Assembly (NCBI GenBank): GCA_910588125.1
Contig: CAJUPI010000067.1
Span: 1-16,497 of the forward strand
Direction of reading: 5' to 3'
Length of the DNA: 16,497 bases
Source: an uncultured Lachnospiraceae bacterium
GTDB taxonomy: Bacteria; Bacillota; Clostridia; Lachnospirales; Lachnospiraceae
Numbering within the stretch: position 1 is the stretch's first letter; the number at the start of each line of letters is the position of its first letter. A program made the translations under genes and the position numbers. This document shows, piece by piece, positions 1 to 6,576 of the stretch. The notes beneath the pieces are model-generated. The model did no database searches. It had not been told where the DNA came from and saw only the letters and a program-made list of their open reading frames with translations.

Positions 1-50
1 TCCGAACACAGGATAGAGAAATGACGGGTGACTTATTTTGCAACACCCTC
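1..50. repeat. Partial palindromic repeat (element A), cut by window edge
   Basis: These 50 bases are the exact reverse complement of 4064-4113 and closely match the right arm of the palindromic element at 4064-4234. They end in the same outer sequence (TTTTGCAACACCCTC). The rest of this copy would lie outside the window. It sits 26 bp beyond the stop codon of the LysR gene, whose transcripts would run into it, and its short GGGTG/CACCC stem may help end them. No transposase is seen. Confidence 0.85.
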
Positions 51-76
51 TTTTTGATATTATTGGAGTTCAGGAT

Positions 77-985
77 TTAGAGAAATGGGTTTTCCACTTC
101 CGAGAGGATGCTGATAAAGTCGCGCATATATTTCGCCAGATATAGATCTTTGCGGTGGCAGATATAACAATGACGCTTGCTGTCAATATCCTTCAAAGGA
201 TAGATATGTGCCTGGGAACGGAAGCTTTCATCCTTTTCTATGTAGTTGAGGGGACAGATCATAACGGCATTACAGGCAATGGTAACCTTTTTTTCGATTT
301 CGATGCTGGCAGTTTCCAGAAGGATTTTGGGGGAGATATTGTGAGCGGCAAATAAATTATCCTGAATTGCCCGAACACTGTGCCCCACCTTATTGGAGAT
401 GAAGCTTTCATTTATAGCCTCCAGAATGGAGATGGGAGTGCCATTGGGAATCCGGCGGGCCAGCTCGGTGTTTTTGCTGGTCAAAAGAACCAGTTCCTCA
501 TTTTCTATCAAAATATAATGCAATTCTTCATAGCGGGGAATAGTGGTCATGCAGGTGATATCCACCTTACCTTCCAGTAACAGCTTTTCTGTTTCGGTGG
601 AACCGGATTCCACCAGTTCGATATCCACATGGGGATATTTGGCAAAAAATTTGGGCAATACGTAAGGAAGGACCTGCATACCGCGCTGTATGGGGATGCC
701 AAGACGGAATTTTCCGTGATCCTCATGGGTGATTTCCTCAATTTCTTTTTTCAGGTTCTCATTGATCGTAAGAACCTGCTTGCCGGCATCAATGTAACGT
801 TGCCCGGCATAGGTGAGAGTGATAGGCTCTGTGTTGCGATTGAAAATAGGGGTGCCAAGATTGTTCTCTACCAGCTTGATCATCTGGCTTAAGGAGGGCT
901 GGGAGATATAAAGCTTTCGGGCAGCATTGGTGATACTGCCTTCTTGTAATACAGTCAGCATATATTGTACGTGTTTAATATTCAT
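77..985 (-). CDS. LysR-family transcriptional regulator, divergent from citDEF
   Basis: A 302-residue protein, the normal size for LysR-type regulators. Residues about 1-60 form the winged helix-turn-helix, with the typical run GSITNAARKLYISQPSLSQ followed by an FNR segment (family usual: FxR). The remainder is the periplasmic-binding-like effector domain (KFRLGIPIQRG..., and an LLLEGKVDI stretch). I chose the ATG at 985 because AAGGAAGG lies about 9 nt upstream on the minus strand. A longer frame from 1099 adds 38 residues without family character. The gene is transcribed away from citD across a 286-bp intergenic region, the usual arrangement for a LysR regulator controlling its divergent neighbour. 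Control of the citrate lyase genes, perhaps in response to citrate or a related acid, is inferred from position only. It is not recognisable as a named regulator. Confidence 0.93.
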   Translation of the reverse strand: MNIKHVQYMLTVLQEGSITNAARKLYISQPSLSQMIKLVENNLGTPIFNRNTEPITLTYAGQRYIDAGKQVLTINENLKKEIEEITHEDHGKFRLGIPIQRGMQVLPYVLPKFFAKYPHVDIELVESGSTETEKLLLEGKVDITCMTTIPRYEELHYILIENEELVLLTSKNTELARRIPNGTPISILEAINESFISNKVGHSVRAIQDNLFAAHNISPKILLETASIEIEKKVTIACNAVMICPLNYIEKDESFRSQAHIYPLKDIDSKRHCYICHRKDLYLAKYMRDFISILSEVENPFL

Positions 986-1102
986 GTGCAGTCCTTCCTT
1001 TTGAAATGTGTGTAAATATGTGTCTGGCGTTGCCGGTTTTATTTCCGCGAGCAATGAGCCAAGTGCTGTGCTTGTACGAGCATTTGGCGAATGCAGCACG
1101 GT

Positions 1103-1139
1103 ATTTGACTTTAAGAATTTGACTTAATGATAGCATAAG
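1103..1139. promoter_or_regulatory. Candidate LysR-type operator: direct repeat plus dyad
   Basis: The divergent intergenic region contains ATTTGACTT twice, at 1103-1111 and 1117-1125 (14 bp apart). The second copy overlaps the dyad CTTA-N9-TAAG (1123-1139), which fits the loose T-N11-A form of LysR boxes. A TATAAT lies downstream at 1188-1193 with no good -35 at standard spacing, as is common for activator-dependent promoters. Binding is inferred. Confidence 0.4.
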
Positions 1140-1187
1140 AAGCAGAGAATAGCAAAGGGTTGGCAATAAGATTTTGCCTATTTATTG

Positions 1188-1193
1188 TATAAT
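1188..1193 (+). promoter_or_regulatory. Candidate -10 element for citDEF
   Basis: A perfect TATAAT sits 79 bp before the citD start. The best upstream -35-like match, TTGGCA at 1160-1165, has a 22-bp spacer, which is too long. The promoter would therefore need an activator, plausibly the divergent LysR protein. Confidence 0.4.
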
Positions 1194-1271
1194 CAGATAT
1201 GTATTTGAATAATAGAATGGAACGTGTTACACTTTTATCAGTGGATTTTATGGATAAGGAGGAGGAAAGAT

Positions 1272-1571
1272 ATGGAGATCAGAAAAGCGGCTATGGCAGG
1301 GACGCTGGAGTCCAGCGATGCCCAGGTGACCGTAGAGCCAGGAAACGGCACAATTGAGCTTTCCATTGAAAGCAGTGTGATTCACCAATTTGGAAAGCAG
1401 ATCCGGGCGATCGTTTTGGATACGCTGAAGCGGCTGGAAGTAGAGAGTGTCAAAGTGACGGTAGTGGATAAGGGGGCTTTGGATTGTACGTTAAAGGCGC
1501 GCGTGGAGTGCGCCGTGTACCGTTCGAATGATATAACAGAAAATCTTCCGTGGGGAGGTGTGATCCGATGA
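1272..1571 (+). CDS. citD: Citrate lyase acyl carrier protein (gamma subunit)
   Basis: A 99-residue protein of the usual CitD length. It carries the phosphoribosyl-dephospho-CoA prosthetic group and passes acetyl and citryl thioesters between the CitF and CitE active sites of cytoplasmic citrate lyase. The N-terminus reads MEIRKAAMAGTLESSD. Ser14 in GTLESSD matches the position of the modified serine known in the family. The start at 1272 is supported by a strong AAGGAGGAGGAAAG site just upstream; an upstream in-frame ATG at 1224 lacks this. Its stop overlaps the citE start by 4 nt (ATGA at 1568-1571), so the two are translationally coupled. It is the first gene of citDEF. Confidence 0.95.
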   Translation: MEIRKAAMAGTLESSDAQVTVEPGNGTIELSIESSVIHQFGKQIRAIVLDTLKRLEVESVKVTVVDKGALDCTLKARVECAVYRSNDITENLPWGGVIR

Positions 1572-2470
1572 GCCATCCATATAAAAAAAGATTAAGACGA
1601 TCCATGATGTTTTTAAACTGTCAGAAGCCGGGATTGATCAAAGATCCTTATATCTATAAGCCGGATTCTATTATGTTAGATCTGGAGGATGCCGTGGCGG
1701 AGAACCAGAAGGATGCCGCCAGATACTCACTGTTCCATGCTTTGCAGGAGATCGATTACCGTGGAGTGGAGCGGGTGGTACGGATTAATGGATTGGACAC
1801 GCCTCATTGGAAAGAGGATATCCGGGTTTGTGTGGCCGGGGGCGCCGACACGATCCGAATTGCCAAGACAGAGAGTGCAAAGGATGTACAGGTTGTGGAA
1901 GAGCATGTATTGGCAGCAGAGCGGGAGTTTGGCCGGCCGGAGGGTTCGACTCTGTTGATGGCGGCGCTGGAATCCTGTAAGGGGGTATTGCATGCATTAG
2001 AGGTTTGTGAGTCTTCCGATCGACTGATCGGCATTGCATTAAGTGGCGGGGACTATACCAAGGATTTGCAGACGGTGATTACAGGGACCGGTGTGGAGTT
2101 GCAGGGGGCCCGTCAACAGATGATCATCGCAGCCCGGGCGGCAGGCGTACAGTGCTGGGATACGGTATTTACGAATCTGGACGCCATGGATGTGTTTGAG
2201 GAAGAAGTCCGGATGATTAAAATGATGGGATTTGACGGCAAATCTCTGGTCAATCCGCGTCAGATAGATATTGTCCATCGGATTTTTACTCCCAGCCAGA
2301 AGGAAATTATCTTTGCAGAAAAGGTGGTCCGGGAGATTGAGGAGAAGAAGGCCCTGGGAATCGGGGTGTTTACGGTAGATGGCAAGATGATTGATATTGC
2401 GTTCTACGATGGAGCAAAGAGGACAATCGCTTTGGCGAAGGCATCAGGTGTATATGAGGGGGATCTGTGA
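1568..2470 (+). CDS. citE: Citrate lyase beta subunit (citryl-ACP lyase)
   Basis: A 300-residue HpcH/HpaI-aldolase-family TIM-barrel protein. In the citrate lyase complex it cleaves citryl-ACP to acetyl-ACP and oxaloacetate. Visible family motifs are LRRSMMFLNCQKPG near the N-terminus, LDLEDAV at residues 37-43 (acidic metal/substrate region), the VRINGLDTPHW segment, a GGDYTKDL segment, and GKSLVNPRQI at about 224-233. Length and motifs are normal. The ATG at 1568 overlaps the citD stop and is preceded by GGGGAGG. One nucleotide separates its stop from the citF start. Stand-alone CitE-like proteins exist in other pathways, but the position between citD and citF makes the lyase assignment secure. 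Confidence 0.96.
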   Translation: MSHPYKKRLRRSMMFLNCQKPGLIKDPYIYKPDSIMLDLEDAVAENQKDAARYSLFHALQEIDYRGVERVVRINGLDTPHWKEDIRVCVAGGADTIRIAKTESAKDVQVVEEHVLAAEREFGRPEGSTLLMAALESCKGVLHALEVCESSDRLIGIALSGGDYTKDLQTVITGTGVELQGARQQMIIAARAAGVQCWDTVFTNLDAMDVFEEEVRMIKMMGFDGKSLVNPRQIDIVHRIFTPSQKEIIFAEKVVREIEEKKALGIGVFTVDGKMIDIAFYDGAKRTIALAKASGVYEGDL

Positions 2471-2471
2471 G

Positions 2472-4034
2472 ATGATAAATGCAGTAGGTAGAGAAATCCC
2501 AAAAGAGGTGTTACAGGCGACAGGCAAAGAAGCATTTAAAGGTGCTTACGCCTATGATAATTATGAATATACCAAGGCAGCTCCCAAGGCCCGTACAATG
2601 ATGGATCCAAAACGCAGTAAGATGGTGGCAGATATCCACGAAGCACTGGTGAAATGTGAGATTAAGGATAATATGACGATCTCGTTCCATCATCATTTCC
2701 GCGAGGGAGATTATGTGGTAAACATGGTAATGGAGGAAATTCATAAAATGGGAATCAAGGGGCTGACCATCTGCGCCAGCTCCCTGGGCAAAGCCAATGA
2801 TCCGATAGTTCCTTACATTGAGGATGGAACAATTGTCGGGATTCAGTCATCCGGAGTACGCGGAAAGATCGGAGAAGCAATTTCTACCGGCAGATTACGG
2901 GACTTGGCCATTATGCGTTCGCATGGCGGACGGGTACGGGCCATTGAATCGGGTGAGGTGCATATTGACATTGCTTTTATCGGGGCTCCGACATGCGATG
3001 AGTATGGCAATATGCGGGCCAATGGCGGAAAAAGTGATTGTGGTGTATTATCCTATGCTATGGTGGATGCGCAGTATGCGGATAAAGTAGTGGCAATTAC
3101 AGACTGCCTGGTGCCGTTTCCCAACATTCCGGCCAGCATATCCATGACGCAGGTGGATTATGTATGCGTGGTGGACGAGATCGGCAATCCGGCTAAGATT
3201 GCGACGGGAGCGGCTAAGCCGACCACGGATGTCCGGAAGATTATGATGGCAGATTACTGTACGCAGTTTGTGATCCACACACCGTATTTTAAGGAAGGCT
3301 TTTCCTATCAGACCGGAGTAGGAGGCGCTTCGATCGCCTCGACTATTTCTCTGGGAAAGATAATGGAAGAAAGAGGCATCCACATGGGACTGGGGTTGGG
3401 CGGTATCACTACGCCGATGTGCAATCTGCTGGCGAAAGGGCTGATCAACAAGATTGTGGATACGCAGGACTTTGATATGGGAGCGATTGAGTCGATCAAG
3501 TCGAATCCCAATCATATTGAGATTTCTGCCTCGGAGTACGCCGACCCGTTTAATAAGGGGGCTTATGTCAATAAGCTGGATTTTGTTATTCTGGCTTCCC
3601 TGGAGGTAGATGTGAATTTTAATTGTAATGTAGTGGTCGGATCGGACGGGATGATCACTGGCGCCCAGGGCGGCCATCCGGATACAGCGGCCGGAGCCAA
3701 ATGCACTATCGTGATTGCACCGCTTTTGCAGGGAAGAATCCCGGCTATCTGTACCAATGTGACGACGGTAACTACGCCGGGAGAGACTGTTGATGTGGTA
3801 ATTACGGATTATGGTATTGCGATTAACCCCAGAAGGCAGGACTTGATCGCGTGTATGAAGGATGTAAAGCTGCCGTTCTGTACGATTGAGGAGTTGCGGG
3901 ATAAGGCGTATGCAATTGTCGGTGAGCCGGAACCGGTGCAGTTTGGCGAGCGGGTTGTAGGGATTATTGAAAGCCGTGACGGGACAGTGCTGGATGTGGT
4001 GAGAGAAATTAAAGAGTATGAATTTGCAGAATAA
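2472..4034 (+). CDS. citF: Citrate lyase alpha subunit (citrate:acetyl-ACP transferase)
   Basis: A 520-residue protein, close to the family's usual size. CitF swaps the acetyl group on the CitD prosthetic arm for citrate, forming citryl-ACP and acetate. The sequence carries the CoA-transferase-like fold signs of the family: FHHHFREGDYVVN near residue 75, a glycine-rich QSSGVRGKIGEAIS segment, GAPTCDEYGNMRANGGKSDCG, GLGLGGITTPM, and GAQGGHPDTAAGAKC in the C-terminal half. I chose the ATG at 2472 because it follows the citE stop by one base and GAGGGGG lies just upstream; the longer in-frame start at 2391 would lie inside citE. No citC, citX or citG follows, and the next feature is a palindromic repeat that may also end transcription. 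Confidence 0.96.
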   Translation: MINAVGREIPKEVLQATGKEAFKGAYAYDNYEYTKAAPKARTMMDPKRSKMVADIHEALVKCEIKDNMTISFHHHFREGDYVVNMVMEEIHKMGIKGLTICASSLGKANDPIVPYIEDGTIVGIQSSGVRGKIGEAISTGRLRDLAIMRSHGGRVRAIESGEVHIDIAFIGAPTCDEYGNMRANGGKSDCGVLSYAMVDAQYADKVVAITDCLVPFPNIPASISMTQVDYVCVVDEIGNPAKIATGAAKPTTDVRKIMMADYCTQFVIHTPYFKEGFSYQTGVGGASIASTISLGKIMEERGIHMGLGLGGITTPMCNLLAKGLINKIVDTQDFDMGAIESIKSNPNHIEISASEYADPFNKGAYVNKLDFVILASLEVDVNFNCNVVVGSDGMITGAQGGHPDTAAGAKCTIVIAPLLQGRIPAICTNVTTVTTPGETVDVVITDYGIAINPRRQDLIACMKDVKLPFCTIEELRDKAYAIVGEPEPVQFGERVVGIIESRDGTVLDVVREIKEYEFAE

Positions 4035-4063
4035 GTCGGACAGGATCAACGAATCGAGAGACT

Positions 4064-4234
4064 GAGGGTGTTGCAAAATAAGTCACCCGTCATTTCTCTA
4101 TCCTGTGTTCGGACGGTTCACGTACACACAGTCTGATATTAATGGACAAAGTCCGTCAATATCAGACAGAATGTTCGTGAACGGCCGGACACTGGATAAG
4201 AAAAATGATGGGTGACTTATTTTGCAACACCCTC
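4064..4234. repeat. 171-bp nested palindrome (element A), MITE-like
   Basis: The whole segment is self-complementary. The outer arms begin GAGGGTGTTGCAAAATAAG and end with its complement, continuing through roughly 60 bp of near-matching arm (ATCC-GTGTTCGG versus CCGGACACTGGAT, GGTTCACG versus CGTGAACG). The centre is a second perfect hairpin: GTCTGATATT (4131-4140), GGAC, AAA, GTCC, AATATCAGAC (4158-4167). Its left arm matches positions 1-50 exactly in reverse complement. I see no open reading frame of its own and no clear target duplication. It resembles a non-autonomous mobile repeat; the mobilising enzyme is unknown. Confidence 0.85.
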
Positions 4235-4312
4235 ATCCGGCTGTATGTTCGTGAACAGCCGGACACAAGACAAGAGAAATGACAGGCGGTTTATGCCTGC
4301 AATACCCTTGGG
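4235..4312. repeat. Decayed half copy of element A
   Basis: Directly after the complete element, ATGTTCGTGAACAGCCGGACAC and the following text track the right arm of element A, then diverge. The order GAGAAATGACAGG..., TTTATGCCTGCAA and TACCCTTG parallels the arm's GAAAAATGATGGG..., TTATTTTGCAA and CACCCTC. It contains a clean hairpin, CCGGCTG (4237-4243) and CAGCCGG (4256-4262). Confidence 0.6.
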
Positions 4313-4368
4313 TTTTCTTTGTCACATAGGAAATTGCGTCCGTGGAAGCAAAAACATTTCGTATGGAC

Positions 4369-4680
4369 CAATGTCATTCCGTTAATTTTCTCAGAAGGTA
4401 CGCCAGGGAAAAAGGAGCGGGAAGAGGCGGAAAAATGGTCTGCTGCTTTTTCCGGTTTCGGGATCAAGAATTCCTAAAATCTCTGATTTTTGCGAAAAGC
4501 GAAACGAAAATGCCCAAACTCGCTTCGCTCAGACAGAGCGGATTTTCGTTTCCACGCAAAACTCAGAGATTTAAGGATTTCTAAATCCCTGCAAAGTCAA
4601 AAGCGGCAGATCATTTTTCCGCCTCTTCCCGCTCCTTTTTCCCTGGCTGAGTATTCTCAGAACTAAACTTAATGACATTG
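4369..4680. repeat. 312-bp giant hairpin repeat (element B), copy 1
   Basis: The ends are CAATGTCATT (4369-4378) and AATGACATTG (4671-4680). The two halves pair along nearly the whole length, including a long exact stretch (CAGGGAAAAAGGAGCGGG, then AAGAGGCGGAAAAATG) and inner matches such as AAATCTCTGA and GAAACGAAAAT. The tip is near 4520-4545 (GCTCAGACAGAGC). A second copy in reverse orientation lies at 13500-13947. A frame of 80 codons crosses it but appears to be a by-product of the palindrome. It looks like a MITE-type element moved in trans. Confidence 0.88.
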
Positions 4681-4791
4681 TCGTAGGGACACGCACTTTT
4701 TTATATTTGAATTATGGTTCAGAAGGACAGGGGGATACCTTGCCGGGATGGAGGCAGATTCGATTGCAAAGGTGGCTTGAAAAAACAAATA
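4681..4791. other. Intergenic spacer with no recognised feature
   Basis: About 110 bp between the 312-bp repeat and the LexA-like region. I see no gene, strong hairpin or promoter. With the repeats at 4064-4680 it completes the gene-free stretch after citF. Confidence 0.5.
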
Positions 4792-4805
4792 AAAACAAAT
4801 GTTCG
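4792..4805. promoter_or_regulatory. Upstream LexA/DinR-like half-conserved box
   Basis: AAAACAAATGTTCG matches the Firmicute SOS box core GAAC-N4-GTTC except for A in place of the first G. It shares the inner sequence ACAAATGTTC with the perfect box 57 bp downstream and ends 9 bp before the -35 of the radical SAM gene promoter. Confidence 0.5.
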
Positions 4806-4814
4806 AAAAAATGC

Positions 4815-4843
4815 TTGCAATTAATCTGATATTATGATAGAAT
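4815..4843 (+). promoter_or_regulatory. Promoter of the radical SAM/DNA-metabolism unit
   Basis: TTGCAA (4815-4820), a 17-bp spacer, and TAGAAT (4838-4843) form a good vegetative sigma-A-type promoter. The predicted transcript start falls at or in the perfect LexA-like box at 4849-4862, where a bound repressor would block initiation. Confidence 0.65.
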
Positions 4844-4848
4844 AAATG

Positions 4849-4862
4849 AGAACAAATGTTCT
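4849..4862. promoter_or_regulatory. LexA/DinR-like SOS box
   Basis: AGAACAAATGTTCT contains a full GAAC-N4-GTTC core, and only its two innermost bases break the dyad. This is the form bound by LexA (DinR) in Firmicutes. It lies 5 bp after the -10 element, an ideal repressor site. Together with the partial box at 4792-4805, it suggests that the downstream pair is induced by DNA damage. Confidence 0.65.
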
Positions 4863-4951
4863 TGCTTTGGGTTAAATGCAGAAAAAAGCAGTGCATTGAA
4901 TTCTTTAAATTTAAAGGAAGATACCGAAATTTCAGAGGAGGAGCCGACAGG

Positions 4952-6541
4952 ATGCTGATACAGGAGGAGCTGGATATACAGGAAAAGCTGAAGATACTTT
5001 CCGATGCGGCTAAATACGACGTATCCTGTTCCAGCAGCGGGATCGCCCGGAAAGGAAAGAAGGGAACGATTGGAAATACCTTGGCGGCCGGGATTTGCCA
5101 CAGTTTTGCGGCGGATGGCAGATGTATTTCATTATTGAAGATTTTATTTACGAATCAGTGTATTTTTGATTGCCGGTATTGTGTGAACCGGCGTTCCAAT
5201 GATGTGGTGCGTACGGCATTTACGCCGGAAGAAGTATGTACCTTGACGATAGAGTTTTATCGGAGAAACTATATTGAAGGTTTATTTTTGAGTTCGGGGA
5301 TATTGCATTCGCCGGATTATACGATGGAACAGATTTATCAGACGTTGGTTCGGCTGCGGAATGAGTATCGTTTCAATGGCTATATTCATGTGAAGGCGAT
5401 TCCGGGAGCAGCTCCGGAGCTGATCGAACGGGTTGGTTTTCTGGCGGACAGGATGAGTGTGAATCTGGAGCTGCCGACAGCGGAGGGGCTTTCGCGCCTG
5501 GCGCCGGGGAAGACCAGGGAGAAAATCCTGACGCCGATGCGACAGGTGCAGCGTGGGATTGCTGCACAGAATTTAAAGGCACTGAATGATTTTGGGGGGC
5601 ATGCGAACCGTAAGCAAAGAGGCCTGATCGATCCCCGGGAGCGATCGGTTGGTTTAACAAATGCGTGGCAGGATTTTTCGCATCATAGGAGAGAGACTAT
5701 TCATACCGATATCCGGTCTTGGGAATCCGGGCCGGCAGGCTTCGGAAAGAATGGTGCAGCGAAAGGGCGGGAGATTGGGATGGCAGATACCATCGCCCAT
5801 CCCGGCCGCAATGTCTGGTCTTCTCTTCAGATGACGAATCAGCGTTCTTTTGTGCCGGCAGGACAGAGTACCCAGCTGATCGTCGGGGCAACACCGGAGA
5901 GTGATTATCATATGATTCGGGTGGCAGAAGCTCTGTATCAGAATTATGATTTGAAGCGGGTGTTTTACTCAGCGTTTGTGAGAGTGAATGACGATAGCAT
6001 GCTTCCGTCACTTCCCGGCGGTCCGCCGCTTTTGCGGGAGCACCGTCTGTATCAGGCGGACTGGCTGCTGCGGTTTTATGGGTTTGGAGCAGAAGAACTG
6101 CTTTCAGAAGAGAGGCCAAATTTTAATATCCTGTTGGATCCCAAATGTGATTGGGCACTTCGCCATCTGGAGCAGTTTCCGGTGGAAGTTAACCGGGCGG
6201 ATTATGGAACGCTTCTTAGGGTGCCGGGATTGGGCGTTAAGTCGGCCAGACGGATTGTGGCGGCCAGGCGGAGCGGGGCCCTGGATTTTCCGGATTTGAA
6301 GAAGATGGGAGTGGTCCTAAAAAGGGCGATGTATTTTTTGACCTGTTCCGGCAGAACGATGATGCCGTTTTCTTTGAACGAAAATTATATTACCAGTCAG
6401 TTGGTCGGAGCAGAGCATAAAAAGATCTGGGATATTGAAAATCATGACAGTTACCGGCAACTGAGCTTGTTTGATGATTATCAGATAGTAGCTCCGGTCA
6501 GTGGAGAGGACAGAGTTTCCGCGGTTACCGGATTATTATAA
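4952..6541 (+). CDS. Radical SAM protein, putative DNA modification/repair
   Basis: A 529-residue protein. The SAM-binding iron-sulfur motif is CIFDCRYC, with Cys70, Cys74 and Cys77 (CxxxCxxC), followed by a radical SAM barrel (LFLSSGILHSPDYT, VKAIPGA, MSVNLELPT). Residues about 302-425 carry PAGQSTQLIVGATPESDY and REHRLYQADWLLRFYGF. The C-terminal part ends in a DNA-type helix-hairpin-helix (LLRVPGLGVKSARRIVAARR, about 421-440). This matches the family annotated as putative DNA modification/repair radical SAM proteins; its reaction is not established. Residues about 203-298 form a polar stretch that appears longer than in relatives as I remember them. The start at 4952 follows AGAGGAGGAG; an upstream ATG at 4856 lies inside the LexA-like box. 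The partner gene follows. Confidence 0.88.
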   Translation: MLIQEELDIQEKLKILSDAAKYDVSCSSSGIARKGKKGTIGNTLAAGICHSFAADGRCISLLKILFTNQCIFDCRYCVNRRSNDVVRTAFTPEEVCTLTIEFYRRNYIEGLFLSSGILHSPDYTMEQIYQTLVRLRNEYRFNGYIHVKAIPGAAPELIERVGFLADRMSVNLELPTAEGLSRLAPGKTREKILTPMRQVQRGIAAQNLKALNDFGGHANRKQRGLIDPRERSVGLTNAWQDFSHHRRETIHTDIRSWESGPAGFGKNGAAKGREIGMADTIAHPGRNVWSSLQMTNQRSFVPAGQSTQLIVGATPESDYHMIRVAEALYQNYDLKRVFYSAFVRVNDDSMLPSLPGGPPLLREHRLYQADWLLRFYGFGAEELLSEERPNFNILLDPKCDWALRHLEQFPVEVNRADYGTLLRVPGLGVKSARRIVAARRSGALDFPDLKKMGVVLKRAMYFLTCSGRTMMPFSLNENYITSQLVGAEHKKIWDIENHDSYRQLSLFDDYQIVAPVSGEDRVSAVTGLL

Positions 6542-6576
6542 ACGCAATGATTCGGGAATCCGTGGGGGAAGAAAAG

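Noticed and set aside
986..1099. An N-terminal extension of the LysR regulator
   Set aside because: The 38 extra residues have no similarity to the family, and the good ribosome binding site lies directly before the ATG at 985.
3048..4076. A 342-codon open frame on the minus strand opposite citF
   Set aside because: It is fully antisense to a gene with clear family motifs, its translation is rich in R, H, S and I without domain character, and it has no ribosome binding site. It is a by-product of codon use in citF.
4342..4584. An 80-codon frame crossing the 312-bp repeat
   Set aside because: It lies within a giant palindrome. A similar peptide arises from the second copy on the other strand only because the DNA repeat is conserved. 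There is no ribosome binding site.
4035..4680. A CRISPR array, suggested by the dense repeats
   Set aside because: The repeats are palindromic, of unequal length and not regularly spaced, there are no unique spacers, and no cas genes are nearby.
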